Positions 1 to 9,757 are shown, counted from the first letter of the stretch. The stretch is DNA of 64,000 bases from Acidimicrobiales bacterium (GCA_022452035.1 JAKURV010000007.1:24168-88167); one strand, 5' to 3'. Notes: a model not told the origin generated them from the letters alone. A program made the numbers and translations.

Positions 1-875
1 TGGTCGACCTAGACCGAAAGCTGGTTCCATCCGAGAAGCACCTCATCAACCGGCTAGTCGCCTTCTTTGCCACCGGTGACTCGATCGTGGCCAACAACCT
101 GGTGCTGAACCTCTACCAGCACATCAACGCCCCCGAGGCCCGGATGTACCTGTCGCGCCAACTCTACGAGGAGGCGCTCCACGTCCAGTTCTACCTGACG
201 CTGCTAGACAACTACATCCCAGACATGGCCGAGCGGGAGGACGCTTTCGCGGCCATCCACAACATTCCCTCTATCGCCCAGAAGGGCGAATTCTGCTTCA
301 AGTGGATGAACTCGGTGGAGCACCTCAACGAGCTGGACACCGACGAGAAACGCAAGACGTTCCTGTTGAATCTCATCTGCTTCGCCACATGCATCGAGGG
401 CCTCTTCTTCTTCGCCGCTTTCGCCTACGTCTACTTCCTGCGCTCCAAGGGCCTCCTGAACGGGCTGGCTGCAGGCACCAACTGGGTGTTCCGCGACGAG
501 AGTTGCCACATGAACTTCGCTTTCGCAGTCATCGACACAGTGCGCCGTGAACAACCCGAGCTGTTCGACGAGGACCTGAGCAACCGGATCTACGAGATGC
601 TCGAGGAGGCCATCGACTGCGAGTACCGGTTCGCCGAGGACCTCCTCGGCCAGGGGGTACCCGGCATGTCGACCGCCGATACCAAGCAGTACCTGCAGTT
701 CGTAGCCGACCAGCGGCTAGCCCAGTTGGGCCTGAGCCGGCGGTACCACGTGAAGAACCCGTTCGGCTTCATGGAACTGCAGGACGTCCAGGAGTTGACC
801 AACTTCTTCGAGCGCACGGTCGCCGCCTACCAGGTAGGCGTCGAAGGCGACGTGGCGTTCGACGAGGACTTCTAG
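1..875 (+). CDS. nrdB: Ribonucleoside-diphosphate reductase small (beta) subunit, 5' partial
   Basis: The reading frame is open at the left edge (first full codon at base 3), so the true start is outside the window; 290 C-terminal residues are visible. The class I small subunit holds the di-metal site and radical used by the large subunit to make deoxyribonucleotides. Visible metal-site motifs are E-x2-H (codons at 171 and 180) followed by a Tyr at 192, matching the E-x2-H-x3-Y spacing of Tyr-radical enzymes. Further on are CIEGLFFF (Glu ligand) and DESCH (Glu and His ligands). The C-terminus FDEDF is an acidic tail like the one that docks onto the large subunit. The Tyr argues for class Ia and against the Phe-containing class Ic. 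The large subunit is not in view. Confidence 0.95.
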   Translation, partial: VDLDRKLVPSEKHLINRLVAFFATGDSIVANNLVLNLYQHINAPEARMYLSRQLYEEALHVQFYLTLLDNYIPDMAEREDAFAAIHNIPSIAQKGEFCFKWMNSVEHLNELDTDEKRKTFLLNLICFATCIEGLFFFAAFAYVYFLRSKGLLNGLAAGTNWVFRDESCHMNFAFAVIDTVRREQPELFDEDLSNRIYEMLEEAIDCEYRFAEDLLGQGVPGMSTADTKQYLQFVADQRLAQLGLSRRYHVKNPFGFMELQDVQELTNFFERTVAAYQVGVEGDVAFDEDF

Positions 876-909
876 GCCCGAAGTCTCGGCCGTCGGCCAG
901 GACAACCGT

Positions 910-2487
910 TCAGCGATCGCCCCGTCGGCGCCGCAACACCAAGGCCGCTCCGCCAGCGATCAGCACTGCAGCGGCCCCCAGCCCCACCGCCGGCAGGCCC
1001 CCACTTGGCTCCCGGCGAGGCCTACCGGCCTCCACCGATCCCTCCGATGCTGAGAGGTCCCCTGCCCTCTCCAGCGTCGTCGACGGGGACGGCGTCCCGG
1101 GTTCCACGGTGGCAACGGTCGTCGTTCCGACGGCGTGGGAGGTCGTTGTAGCAATGGCATGGGAGGTCGTCGTGGCTGGTGAGGTCCGGATCTCCGTGGT
1201 GGTACTCGGAACCCCCGGCCCTCCTTCCGGTGATGCACTGGGTTTGGCACGGAACGGGCCGCTCACCTCCCAAGTCACACCAACGTGGCGGCCCTCGGCA
1301 CCGGTCCCCCAGTCGATGGCCGGCACCATGTCCCGAACTAGCGCCTCGCCCCGCCCCCGGAGCGAGCTCACGTAGAGCCGGGTCCCGGACGGATCGAAAC
1401 ACGGCCCGGTGGCCTGGGATAGGCGGTGGTCGGCACCGACCATGCGGCAAAACGGGGCCACCTCTCCCTCGGGGCTAATCACCGCCACCTCCATGTCACC
1501 CCGATCCTCAACCACGAAGAGGTCTCCCGATCTGGCGTGGACGGTCAGGTCACCGATGCCAACCAGCGGTTGGCGGTGGCCTGAACCGTCCCAGACCACC
1601 GAGTGGTGTTGCCCAGCTAGGTCCACGGCGTGGACCCGGTCGTCCAGCGCGGTGGTGAACAGGAGCACGCCGTCGTGGACCCAGACTCCACCCCCCACCG
1701 GGGTCACGAACCCGTCGGCGACCTGGACCCGGGTGGGAATCACGGTCGCCAACGGGTCGGGAACCGCTAACCACGACACGCCACCGTCCCGGTCGACGGC
1801 CATGGCCTCCAGAAGCCCGTCGGCCAACGCTGCGCCCGAATCCGCCTCGTTCAGGATGGTGAAACGGTAAAGCCGGCCGTCACGGTGGGCCTCGGTCAGG
1901 TAGCAGTGTCCTCCGGCCGGGTCGACGGCTACCGACCCGTGGGTGCGCACCCCCAGGGCATGACGGGCCACCGCCGGGTCATGCCCCATCGGATCGCACT
2001 CCCAGACGAGACCGTCCCCTCCGAAGGCTTCCTGGCAAGACAGCCAGGTCCCCCACGGGGTGGTGGCACCCCGGCTGTTGGAGTGGCTGTCAGTGAGGAT
2101 GGCCGAGGCGCCAGTGATCGATCCGTCGGCAGCGAACCGGACGGCCGACGCCCCACCCCACCGCTCACCGGGGGTCTGGAAGTCGAATACTTCGTGGTTG
2201 CAGGCCAGGCTCCAACCCCCATCGGCCATCGGAACCGTCCCCTTGCCATCGGGGAAGACCGGCCACCGGTAGTCCGTCCCGTTCACCGGGCTACCCCCGA
2301 CGGCGACGACCCGCGAGGCGAACCCCTCGGGGAGCACCAGCCCGTTCCTGTCGGGCGACTGCCCGTCAAGCGATCCGTACGGGCCGGCGCCGGGTCGGGC
2401 TGCGGTGGCGCCCGCTGGGGTGGTGGTCAAGAGGACCGAACCGGCGGTTGCTGCCAGGCCGTTCCGCAGAAAGGCCCGCCGGTCCAC
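910..2487 (-). CDS. PhoX-like (DUF839) secreted, C-terminally anchored protein
   Basis: About 525 residues. The N-terminus carries a twin-arginine signal (RRAFLRNG, then a hydrophobic stretch ending near AGATAA), so export of a folded, probably metal-bound protein is likely. The body resembles the PhoX/DUF839 beta-propeller family, which includes calcium-dependent alkaline phosphatases. A Thr/Ser-rich linker encoded partly by a 24-bp repeat leads to a C-terminal LPAVG, a hydrophobic helix and an RRRR tail, a layout like cell-wall or membrane anchors. I chose the GTG at 2487, just after the meaB stop, because it begins right before the Tat motif; an ATG at 2550 would overlap meaB by 59 bases and adds unconvincing sequence. 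Phosphatase activity is inferred from family only. Confidence 0.75.
   Translation of the reverse strand: MDRRAFLRNGLAATAGSVLLTTTPAGATAARPGAGPYGSLDGQSPDRNGLVLPEGFASRVVAVGGSPVNGTDYRWPVFPDGKGTVPMADGGWSLACNHEVFDFQTPGERWGGASAVRFAADGSITGASAILTDSHSNSRGATTPWGTWLSCQEAFGGDGLVWECDPMGHDPAVARHALGVRTHGSVAVDPAGGHCYLTEAHRDGRLYRFTILNEADSGAALADGLLEAMAVDRDGGVSWLAVPDPLATVIPTRVQVADGFVTPVGGGVWVHDGVLLFTTALDDRVHAVDLAGQHHSVVWDGSGHRQPLVGIGDLTVHARSGDLFVVEDRGDMEVAVISPEGEVAPFCRMVGADHRLSQATGPCFDPSGTRLYVSSLRGRGEALVRDMVPAIDWGTGAEGRHVGVTWEVSGPFRAKPSASPEGGPGVPSTTTEIRTSPATTTSHAIATTTSHAVGTTTVATVEPGTPSPSTTLERAGDLSASEGSVEAGRPRREPSGGLPAVGLGAAAVLIAGGAALVLRRRRGDR
1132..1173. repeat. 24-bp imperfect tandem repeat in PhoX-like linker
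   Basis: GGCGTGGGAGGTCGTTGT at 1132-1149 recurs as GGCATGGGAGGTCGTCGT at 1156-1173, a 24-base step. On the coding (minus) strand this gives a repeated ATTTSHA peptide in the Thr-rich linker before the C-terminal anchor. The in-frame step suggests growth of the linker by slippage. Confidence 0.7.
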
Positions 2488-2491
2488 TGGG

Positions 2492-3463
2492 TCAGCCGCC
2501 GAAGGCGTCGAGCAACCGGTCAGCGGCGGCCGCCGGCGAGGTCCGCCCATCGCGGACGTCAGCCTCGACGGAACCTAGAAGGTCCAGCACCCCGGGGTCA
2601 GTCCGCAGGGCGGTCAGCTGCCGGTCCTCCACCATCGACCACATCCATGCCAGGCGCTGGGCCCGACGACGGTCCTCCCACTCGCCGGTGGCCATAAGGG
2701 CGGACCGGTGGGCCACCACCTGGTCCCAGAGTTCATCTAGACCGTCGCCCGTCAGGCCGGCGCAGGTCACCACGCTCGGTGTCCAGGTCGGGCTGGTTGC
2801 CTCGGTGAGGCGGAGGGCGGCTGAGTAGTCGCGGGCCGCCGTCCGGGCCGCCGGAGCGTTGTCCCCATCCGCTTTGTTGATGGCGATCATGTCGGCCAAC
2901 TCCAGGACGCCCTTTTTGATGCCCTGAAGTTCGTCACCGGCGCCGGGCAGCATCAGCAACAGGAAGAAGTCGACCATGCCGGCTACCACGGTCTCCGACT
3001 GTCCCACCCCGACTGTCTCCACCAGCACCACGTCGTAGCCGGCGGCCTCCAGGACGACCATGGTCTCCCGGGTCGTCCGGCTCACCCCGCCCAGGGTCCC
3101 GGCGCTGGGCGACGGGCGCACGAAAGCCGCCGAATCGTTTGCTAAGCGGAGCATGCGGGTCTTGTCGCCCAAGATGCTTCCACCGGTCAGCTTGCTGGTC
3201 GGGTCCACGGCCAGCACGGCTACCCGATGGCCAGCGCCGGTCAGCTTGGTGCCCAGGGACTCGATGAACGTGCTCTTGCCCACGCCGGGAACGCCCGTGA
3301 TGCCTACCCGGTGCGACTCCACGGCGTGGAGAAGCAGGACGTCCAGCAGCTCACGGGCCTGCACCCGGTGGTCGGACCGGGTGGACTCAACCAGCGTTAG
3401 GGCCCGGCCAACAGCGGCTCGGTCGGCGGCCAGAACCCCCTCGACCAGTTCATGGACGGTCAT
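2492..3463 (-). CDS. meaB: MeaB/ArgK-type GTPase, methylmalonyl-CoA mutase chaperone
   Basis: A 323-residue G3E-family GTPase, the usual size. The P-loop GVPGVGKST is near residue 60 and the switch-region motif ETVGVGQSET near residue 145. The G4-like NKAD is at about residue 197. In known systems MeaB protects and reactivates adenosylcobalamin-dependent methylmalonyl-CoA mutase and gates cofactor loading. It starts at an ATG 14 bases after the stop of the mutase large subunit on the same strand, so it is the third gene of a mutA-mutB-meaB operon, which strongly supports the assignment over a stand-alone arginine/ornithine transport role (the old ArgK name). Confidence 0.93.
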   Translation of the reverse strand: MTVHELVEGVLAADRAAVGRALTLVESTRSDHRVQARELLDVLLLHAVESHRVGITGVPGVGKSTFIESLGTKLTGAGHRVAVLAVDPTSKLTGGSILGDKTRMLRLANDSAAFVRPSPSAGTLGGVSRTTRETMVVLEAAGYDVVLVETVGVGQSETVVAGMVDFFLLLMLPGAGDELQGIKKGVLELADMIAINKADGDNAPAARTAARDYSAALRLTEATSPTWTPSVVTCAGLTGDGLDELWDQVVAHRSALMATGEWEDRRRAQRLAWMWSMVEDRQLTALRTDPGVLDLLGSVEADVRDGRTSPAAAADRLLDAFGG

Positions 3464-3477
3464 GGTCCTGGTCCCGG

Positions 3478-5643
3478 TCAGGCCAGCCAGTCGAGCAGGT
3501 CGACAGCCGCCTCGGTGACCACCGTCCCCGATGGGAACACGGCCGCCGCCCCGGCGGCCAACAGGACGTCGCGGTCGGCTGGCGGGATGACCCCACCGAC
3601 CACGATGGCGATGTCGTCCCGGCCCAGGGCCTCCAGTTCGGCCAGGAGTTCGGGCACGAGCGTCAGGTGGCCGGCGGCAAGTGAGCTCACGCCCACCACG
3701 TGCACGTCGTTTTCCACTGCCTGGAGGGCCACCTCGGCCGGGGTGGAGAACAGGGGTCCGATGTCGACGTCGAATCCCAGGTCGGCGAAGGCTGTAGCGA
3801 TGACCTTCTGGCCCCGATCGTGGCCGTCCTGGCCGACTTTGGCCACCAGGATGCGGGGCCGCCGGCCATGGCTCGCCTCGAAGTCGACCACCCGTCGACG
3901 CGCCGATCCGACGGCTTCGCCGTCGCCGACCTCTCTGTTGAACACTCCGGAGATAGTGCGGACCTCCGCCACGTGACGCCCGTAGACCGTCTCCAGGGCG
4001 TCGCTGATCTCCCCGACCGTAGCCCTCGCCCGAGCCGCGTCGACGGCCAGAGCTAACAGGTTGGCTCGGACGTCTGCAGCACCCCGGGTCAGGGCGTCCA
4101 GCGCCGCGGAACAGGCTGCGGGGTCACGCTCGGCGCGGAGCCGCTCCAGCTTGGCCACCTGGTCGGCCAGGACCCGGGCGTTGTCCACCCGGCGCACCTC
4201 AACCTCGTCCTGGCACTCCGGTCGGTAGCAGTTCACCCCGATGACCGATTGGCGTCCGGAGTCGATCCAAGCCTGGGTGCGAGCCGCCGCCTCCTCGATC
4301 CGCAACTTGGGGATGCCGGCCTCGATGGCCTGGGCCATCCCGCCGATCTCTTCCACCTCGACCAGGTGCTCCCGGGCCCTGACCGCCAGGTCGTGGGTGA
4401 GTCGCTCCACGTGGTAACTGCCGGCCCACGGATCGGCTACCCGACACGTACCGCTCTCCTGCTGGAGGAACAGCTGGGTGTTCCGAGCGATGCGGGCCGA
4501 AAAGTCGGTCGGAAGGGCCAGCGCCTCGTCCAAGGCGTTGGTGTGTAGCGACTGGGTGTGGCCCTGGGTGGCCGCCATGGCCTCCACGCAGGTGCGGACC
4601 ACGTTGTTGTAGACGTCCTGGGCGGTGAGGCTCCAGCCCGACGTCTGAGAATGGGTACGTAGCGACGACGACCGGGGGTCCCGCGGCTCGAACTGCTTCA
4701 TGAGATCTGCCCACAGCAGCCGGGCAGCCCGCAGTTTGGCTACCTCCATAAAGAAGTCCATGCCGATAGCCCAGAAGAAACTAAGGCGCGGGGCGAAGGC
4801 GTCGACGTCCAGCCCTGCAGCCACACCGGCTCGCACGTACTCCACCCCGTCGGCCAACGTGTAGGCCAGTTCCAGGTCGGCCGTAGCCCCTGCCTCTTGC
4901 ATGTGGTAGCCGGAGACGGAGATTGAGTTGAAACGCGGCATCTCGGCACTGGTGTAGGCGAAAATGTCCGAGATGATCCGCATGGACGGGGCGGGCGGGT
5001 AGATGTACGTGTTCCGGACCATGAACTCCTTGAGAATGTCGTTTTGGATGGTTCCCGACAGTTGCGACGGCGCAACCCCCTGCTCCTCGGCGGCCACGAT
5101 GTAGAGGGCCAGGACGGGCAGGACGGCCCCATTCATGGTCATGGAGACACTCATCCGGTCCAGCGGGATCCCCTCAAAGAGCGTGCGCATGTCGAGGATG
5201 GAGTCGATGGACACCCCTGCCATCCCGACGTCGCCGGCCACCCGCGGGTGGTCGCTGTCGTAGCCCCGGTGGGTGGCCAGGTCGAAGGCCACGCTGAGGC
5301 CCCGCTGGCCGGCGGCCAGGTTGCGCCGGTAGAAGGCATTGCTTTCCTCGGCCGTGGAGTACCCGGCGTACTGGCGGATGGTCCACGGCTGGCTGGCGTA
5401 CATAGTTGGGTACGGCCCGCGGAGATACGGCGCGATCCCCGGCCATCCGTCAAGGGTGTCCAAGCCCGCCACGTCAGCCTCCGTGGAGAGGGCAGGGACG
5501 TCGATCTGCTCGGGTGTCTGACGGACCAGTAGCTCGGGACCCCGCCCAGTCTCGGCTGCCACCCGGTCGGCCCAGGCGTCCAGGTCGTTCGGAGCTGGGC
5601 TGTCTCCCAGTTCCACAGTGCTGAAGTCGGGGATGGCGTTCAT
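3478..5643 (-). CDS. mutB: Methylmalonyl-CoA mutase, large (catalytic) subunit
   Basis: About 721 residues, full length. This subunit converts (R)-methylmalonyl-CoA and succinyl-CoA using adenosylcobalamin, the last step of propionate, odd-chain and branched-chain catabolism. The N-terminal TIM barrel contains [16 protein letters not shown], typical of the substrate-binding region. The C-terminal B12 domain carries DGHDRGQ, the D-x-H-x2-G loop whose His ligates cobalt. The ATG at 5643 overlaps the mutA stop as ATGA and has GGGGTGAAG upstream; an in-frame start at 5658 would run further into mutA. The tight overlap suggests coupled translation with mutA. Confidence 0.96.
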   Translation of the reverse strand: MNAIPDFSTVELGDSPAPNDLDAWADRVAAETGRGPELLVRQTPEQIDVPALSTEADVAGLDTLDGWPGIAPYLRGPYPTMYASQPWTIRQYAGYSTAEESNAFYRRNLAAGQRGLSVAFDLATHRGYDSDHPRVAGDVGMAGVSIDSILDMRTLFEGIPLDRMSVSMTMNGAVLPVLALYIVAAEEQGVAPSQLSGTIQNDILKEFMVRNTYIYPPAPSMRIISDIFAYTSAEMPRFNSISVSGYHMQEAGATADLELAYTLADGVEYVRAGVAAGLDVDAFAPRLSFFWAIGMDFFMEVAKLRAARLLWADLMKQFEPRDPRSSSLRTHSQTSGWSLTAQDVYNNVVRTCVEAMAATQGHTQSLHTNALDEALALPTDFSARIARNTQLFLQQESGTCRVADPWAGSYHVERLTHDLAVRAREHLVEVEEIGGMAQAIEAGIPKLRIEEAAARTQAWIDSGRQSVIGVNCYRPECQDEVEVRRVDNARVLADQVAKLERLRAERDPAACSAALDALTRGAADVRANLLALAVDAARARATVGEISDALETVYGRHVAEVRTISGVFNREVGDGEAVGSARRRVVDFEASHGRRPRILVAKVGQDGHDRGQKVIATAFADLGFDVDIGPLFSTPAEVALQAVENDVHVVGVSSLAAGHLTLVPELLAELEALGRDDIAIVVGGVIPPADRDVLLAAGAAAVFPSGTVVTEAAVDLLDWLA

Positions 5644-7448
5644 CGCTTCACCCCGCACCAGTCCAGGGCCCTACCCAGTACCTCGACCACGTCAATTCCC
5701 GGGTGGAGGAACTCGTCGATACCAGCAGCTTGCCAGGCCGCCTCGTCGTCACCCGGCTTGCCGACCAGCAGCACCCATCCGGCACCGGAGGCCTTCAGGG
5801 AGGATGCCGCCCGGGCAGCCTCTGCGGCGTATCGGTCGTCGGACCCGCACAGCACTGCGGGACCGTCTGAGTCGAGGCTGTCGAGGTCACCATCGACGGC
5901 ACGAATCCCAGCCACCGCGAACAGGTTGCGGGCGAAGGTGGCCCGATCGGCATGCTCGTCTAGGGGACCCAGGGCGATGATCCGCACGGTCGGCTGATCG
6001 GCGGCCTCGTCGGCGGCGTCACGCAACGCCTCGAACGCCGAAGCCGACCGACGAAGGGGCAGCGGGCCCTCCGCCGGTGGAGGGCCCGGCTGTCGCCGCA
6101 CGGCCGCCTCGTTAAGGTCGGGGAACTCGGACACCCCGGTAAGGGGATCGGCCCGGGTCGCTAGGCGTTCGTACCGTCGGGCCCAGTCGGCCTCCGCCTC
6201 GGCGGTCGCCCGGCCTGAGGCCAGCGCGGTGGCCATACCTCCCTCGGCCTCTAGGTCCCGAAACCGTTCCCAGGTCGCGGCGGCTAGCCGGCTGGTCAGG
6301 TCCTCCACGTACCACGAACCGCCGGCCGGGTCGATGACGGCGGAAAGTCTGCTCTCCTCGAGGAGCAGGAGCTGCAGGTTTCGAGCCGTGCGTCGGCCGA
6401 ACTCGTCCGGCCGCCCCAACGCACTGTCGAAAGGGCGCACGGTCACTGACCGGGCACCGCCAATTCCGGCGGCGAAGGCAGCCACTGTGGACCGCAGCAT
6501 GTTCACCCACGGGTCGCGACGGCTGAGCATGGCGGCCGAGGTGAGGGCATGTTGGTAAGCGGCGCCCTCCGCCGGGTCAGCTCCACAGGCCTCGGCCATT
6601 CGAGCCCACACGCGGCGGAAGGCCCGGAACCGGGCCACGGTAAGGAACTGGTCGGCGTCGGCCGGGAGGGTGACCGAAAGGGTTGCTAGGGCGTCGGATA
6701 CGCCGATCCCGTGGTCGACGAGGGCCCGTAGGTAGGCCACTCCGGTGGACAGGGCGGAGGCCAGCTGGCCGACGTCGCTGGTCCCAGCGTCGGCGTAAGG
6801 GGTCGCGTCGACTTCCATCGCCCGGACCCCAGGCAGCGATCGGGCCCGGGCCACGAGGTCCAGCGCAGCGGCGTCAATCGTCGGCGGTCCGCCGTAGCGT
6901 GCGGCCACCCCGAGGGGATCAAGGCCCAGGTGGCCTCGCCGTTCGGCCTCGGCAACGCCGCTCGCCTCCCAGAGATCAAGAAGCCAGCCGGCCACCTCGT
7001 TTGTTGCCGGCCCGGGCGCCAGGGCCACGGTCGTCATGTCCAGGTACACGCCGTTCAGTACGGCGGCTAGGTCGGCTGGACCAGCGATGCCGATGGCCTG
7101 GGGGTCCAGCAGCACCGAGGTGGAACCCCGTTCCAGCTCGTCCAACACCGTCCGGTTGGCGTCTTCCGGACCCTCGTCTACGACCAGGGCTCGTACGTCC
7201 CATCCGTCGGGCGTAGCCCCGGTGGACGTGGCTCCTCGGGTGAACGGCGCTGCCCCGGGCAGACCGGCCGGCTGTCCGTCTTCGGGTCCGTACACCGGGG
7301 CGATGCGGATCCCGTCTGCTGTAACCATGGCTAGGTCATCGACGGTACGGCCCCGCAGGCCGGCCTCGGCTAGGGCGGTCCAGTCCGCCCGTGAGGCCGG
7401 CTCGAAGCCATCAACCAGGGGGGTCGGTCCGGGGCGCGCCGGGTTCAT
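5640..7448 (-). CDS. mutA: Methylmalonyl-CoA mutase, small subunit
   Basis: About 602 residues, the expected length. It is homologous to MutB but degenerate: it has the barrel and a C-terminal B12-like domain without the D-x-H-x2-G cobalt-binding motif, as in other non-catalytic small subunits that form the heterodimer. It is first in the minus-strand operon with mutB (4-base overlap) and meaB. On its strand TACCAT lies only six bases before the ATG, which could be a -10 box giving a leaderless message. A 13-bp palindrome directly upstream (7463-7475) is a good candidate operator. Confidence 0.94.
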   Translation of the reverse strand: MNPARPGPTPLVDGFEPASRADWTALAEAGLRGRTVDDLAMVTADGIRIAPVYGPEDGQPAGLPGAAPFTRGATSTGATPDGWDVRALVVDEGPEDANRTVLDELERGSTSVLLDPQAIGIAGPADLAAVLNGVYLDMTTVALAPGPATNEVAGWLLDLWEASGVAEAERRGHLGLDPLGVAARYGGPPTIDAAALDLVARARSLPGVRAMEVDATPYADAGTSDVGQLASALSTGVAYLRALVDHGIGVSDALATLSVTLPADADQFLTVARFRAFRRVWARMAEACGADPAEGAAYQHALTSAAMLSRRDPWVNMLRSTVAAFAAGIGGARSVTVRPFDSALGRPDEFGRRTARNLQLLLLEESRLSAVIDPAGGSWYVEDLTSRLAAATWERFRDLEAEGGMATALASGRATAEAEADWARRYERLATRADPLTGVSEFPDLNEAAVRRQPGPPPAEGPLPLRRSASAFEALRDAADEAADQPTVRIIALGPLDEHADRATFARNLFAVAGIRAVDGDLDSLDSDGPAVLCGSDDRYAAEAARAASSLKASGAGWVLLVGKPGDDEAAWQAAGIDEFLHPGIDVVEVLGRALDWCGVKR

Positions 7449-7462
7449 GGACTGATGGTAGG

Positions 7463-7475
7463 TGACGGTCCGTCA
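7463..7475. promoter_or_regulatory. Palindromic operator candidate upstream of mutA
   Basis: TGACGGTCCGTCA has perfect 6-bp arms around one central base. Read in the direction of mutA it is part of ACCTGACGGACCGTCA, and the same 16 bases occur in the same orientation upstream of the amidohydrolase gene at 37824. It ends 15 bases before the mutA start codon, directly upstream of a possible -10 (TACCAT), a position suited to repression. Symmetry and spacing resemble TetR-family operators; the regulator is not identified. Confidence 0.6.
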
Positions 7476-7782
7476 GGTCCCGGATGCCGTGTGACGGGTG
7501 ACCAGAGACTCGTCCCCTCAAGCGTGGAGTCCTTCGGCAAGCCCGTGGGGAACCGCTCGCGGGGAAACTTCGCCCTCCACCTTGCCTAGCAAGCCCCGGA
7601 GGCTGTCCGGTCAGGACCGGCCGAGACAGCCCGCTCAGCTTCGCCGATGGCTACCGCCTGGCCATGGTGGTCAGGACCGTACTGTTGTTCCTGACAGCCG
7701 CCGCGGTGCACCGCGTGTCCTCACCGCTAGCCCCTCCCCTCCGGCTGGGGCCCGGGTCCGATGGGGATGCGAAGATCGGGCC
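7476..7782. other. Long non-coding region with several inverted repeats
   Basis: This is the only gene-free stretch over 300 bases. It separates divergent mutA and the luciferase-like gene. No convincing reading frame is present. Several short self-complementary segments are visible: GTGGAG near 7545 pairs with CTCCAC near 7589, enclosing CCC-gtg-GGG and CCGC-tc-GCGG hairpins, and TCAGGA near 7671 faces TCCTGA near 7690. This could be a structured leader for the rightward gene, or simply G+C-rich spacer. I could not match it to the conserved B12 box or another riboswitch consensus. Confidence 0.35.
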
Positions 7783-8820
7783 ATGCGCATCTCGACCTCC
7801 CTCAACTACGCCACCGACCCTCAGACAGCCGCCACCCAGGCCAGGGAGTTGGAGGCGGCCGGAGTCGACCGGATCTGGATACCCGAGGCCTACGGCTTCG
7901 ACGCGGTAAGCCTGCTGGGCTATCTGGCGGCCAGCACGTCCACTGTCGAATTGGGCAGCGGTATCCTTAACACCTACAGCCGTACCCCGGCCCTCCTGGC
8001 CCAGACGGCGGCCGGCCTGGATGCCCTGTCGGATGGTCGATTTGTCCTAGGCCTAGGCGCCTCTGGCCCGCAGGTCATCGAGGGGTTCCACGGTGTCCCG
8101 TACGCCAAGCCGCTGACCCGCACCCGAGAGATTGTCCAGATCTGCCGGGCCGCCTGGCGCCGGGAACGCCTAGTCCACGATGGAGACGTCTTCACCCTGC
8201 CCCTCCCAGCTGACCAGGGCACCGGCCTAGGGAAGTCGCTGAAGATCATCAACCACCTGAAGCGAGCCGATATCCCGATCTACATCGCCGCCCTCGGCCC
8301 GAAGAGCGTCGAGGAGACGGCTGCCACCTGTGACGGCTGGCTGCCCTTCCTCGTATACCCGGAGCGCATGGACCTGGTCTGGGGTGACGCCGTGGCCGCC
8401 GGCTTGGACCGCCGGGACCCCTCCCTCGGAGAGCTGGACGTGGTGGCGGGCGGCCTCGTGGCCATCGGCGACGACGCGACGCAATACCGCGACCTAGCCC
8501 GCCCAGGGGCTGCCCTCTACATCGGCGGCATGGGTGCCCGGGGAAAGAACTTCTACAACGACGTCTGCAAGGCCTACGGATTCGTCGACGAAGCGGTAGC
8601 CGTCCAGGATGCCTACCTGGACGGTCGAAAGGAGGAGGCGGCTGATTTGCTGCCCGCCGAGTTGGTCGAGAACACATCGCTGTGCGGTGACGAGGCCTAC
8701 GTGATCGACAGGCTGGCCGCCTACCGGGAGGCCGGCGTGACGTCGCTGAACGTGACGCCCATCGGCGGCCAGCCGGCCGCCGTCCTAGGACGGCTCCGAG
8801 AACTAGCCGAGCACGCGTAG
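7783..8820 (+). CDS. Luciferase-like F420-dependent oxidoreductase
   Basis: 345 residues of the LLM superfamily TIM barrel, starting MRISTSLNYATDP. The Arg/Glu-rich barrel, GLGASGPQVIEGFHG after strand 4, and the C-terminal VIDRLAAYREAGVTSLNVTP are typical of actinobacterial F420-dependent members related to methylenetetrahydromethanopterin reductase. These transfer hydride between F420H2 and diverse substrates; the substrate here is unknown. The ATG at 7783 matches family N-termini; the frame is open further left but that extension is non-family sequence. It is alone on its strand: mutA diverges on the left and an SDR converges on the right. Confidence 0.8.
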   Translation: MRISTSLNYATDPQTAATQARELEAAGVDRIWIPEAYGFDAVSLLGYLAASTSTVELGSGILNTYSRTPALLAQTAAGLDALSDGRFVLGLGASGPQVIEGFHGVPYAKPLTRTREIVQICRAAWRRERLVHDGDVFTLPLPADQGTGLGKSLKIINHLKRADIPIYIAALGPKSVEETAATCDGWLPFLVYPERMDLVWGDAVAAGLDRRDPSLGELDVVAGGLVAIGDDATQYRDLARPGAALYIGGMGARGKNFYNDVCKAYGFVDEAVAVQDAYLDGRKEEAADLLPAELVENTSLCGDEAYVIDRLAAYREAGVTSLNVTPIGGQPAAVLGRLRELAEHA

Positions 8821-8835
8821 CGCCCGGCAGCAGAG

Positions 8836-9654
8836 CTACCGGGTACCGGGACGAGTGTCGGAGGGGTCCAGGCGCACCCCAATCAGCAAGCCCTCGGTCA
8901 GACGCTGTGCCGCCTCCGCGAGCAAGAAATTTCCCATCAGGCGCCGCGGCGTCCGGACATGGCGCGACCCGCAACCGGTGGCCCGTACGACCCGGCGGGC
9001 CAAGCGGTCCGGATCGGCGACAGGCAGCATGCGAACCAGGTTCATCCGGGCCAGCACCTTTTGTCCGCTGGGCGAGTTGGCCTCCACGGCGTCCCACATA
9101 CGGGTGGCCACCGGCCCAGGCGCCACCGTGGTCGTCCCGATTGGCGTGGCCTTCAGCTCCAACCGCAATGACCGCACGAAGTTGGACACCCCAGCCTTGG
9201 TGGCGGAGTAGGTGGCCATGGTCGGAAACCCCGCCGTGCCGGCAATCGAGGACAGGAACACCAAGTGCCCGCGTCCCCGGGCCAGCATCCCGGGCAGGAC
9301 GTATCGGGTCAGCACCATAGGTGCCTCCAAGTTCAACCGCGTGGCGGCCCGAACAACAGCAGGGTCGATCACAGCCGCCATATCGGTGGTCTCCATCCCG
9401 GCGTTGTTCACCAGCACGTCGATCGGCCCGTAGTCAGCCTCCACGACCCGAACCAGGGCCTCGACAGCGCCAACGTCGGTCAGGTCGACGACTACAGCGT
9501 GCCCACCTACCTCGGCCGCCACGGCGCGAAGCTCATCGGAGGCCCGGGCGGCCACCACCACGTGGGCACCCGCCGCCGCGTAGGCCCGGGCCAGCGCGGC
9601 CCCGATCCCCTTCGATCCACCGGTCACCAATACCCGTGCCCCGACCAATTCCAT
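8836..9654 (-). CDS. Short-chain dehydrogenase/reductase
   Basis: 272 residues. Classical SDR features are all present: the TGGSKGIG nucleotide loop near residue 10, NNAG near residue 84, and the Y-x3-K catalytic pair in TYSATKAG. It oxidises or reduces a hydroxyl/carbonyl group with NAD(P). The ATG at 9654 begins MELVGARVLVTGG, right for the family; an upstream extension to 9870 would run through the divergent epoxide hydrolase start and is rejected. The last ~50 residues are longer than a minimal SDR. Substrate not predictable. Confidence 0.85.
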   Translation of the reverse strand: MELVGARVLVTGGSKGIGAALARAYAAAGAHVVVAARASDELRAVAAEVGGHAVVVDLTDVGAVEALVRVVEADYGPIDVLVNNAGMETTDMAAVIDPAVVRAATRLNLEAPMVLTRYVLPGMLARGRGHLVFLSSIAGTAGFPTMATYSATKAGVSNFVRSLRLELKATPIGTTTVAPGPVATRMWDAVEANSPSGQKVLARMNLVRMLPVADPDRLARRVVRATGCGSRHVRTPRRLMGNFLLAEAAQRLTEGLLIGVRLDPSDTRPGTR

Positions 9655-9757
9655 GCTGGCGACCGTAGCCCCACCACCGAGCCGGCTTCCCGACCCGCCA
9701 GCACCACGGGTACGGTCGACCGGCACCCCGGGAGCGGGGCCTGACTCCAGGAGCACG

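Noticed and set aside
1132..1173. Possible CRISPR-like repeat
   Set aside because: Only two imperfect 24-bp units in frame inside a Thr-rich coding linker; no spacers and no cas genes.
7484..7782. Cobalamin riboswitch for the mutase operon
   Set aside because: No B12 box (AGCCAGGAGACCTGCC-like) was found on either strand, and mutA appears to have a start codon too close to its -10 for a leader.
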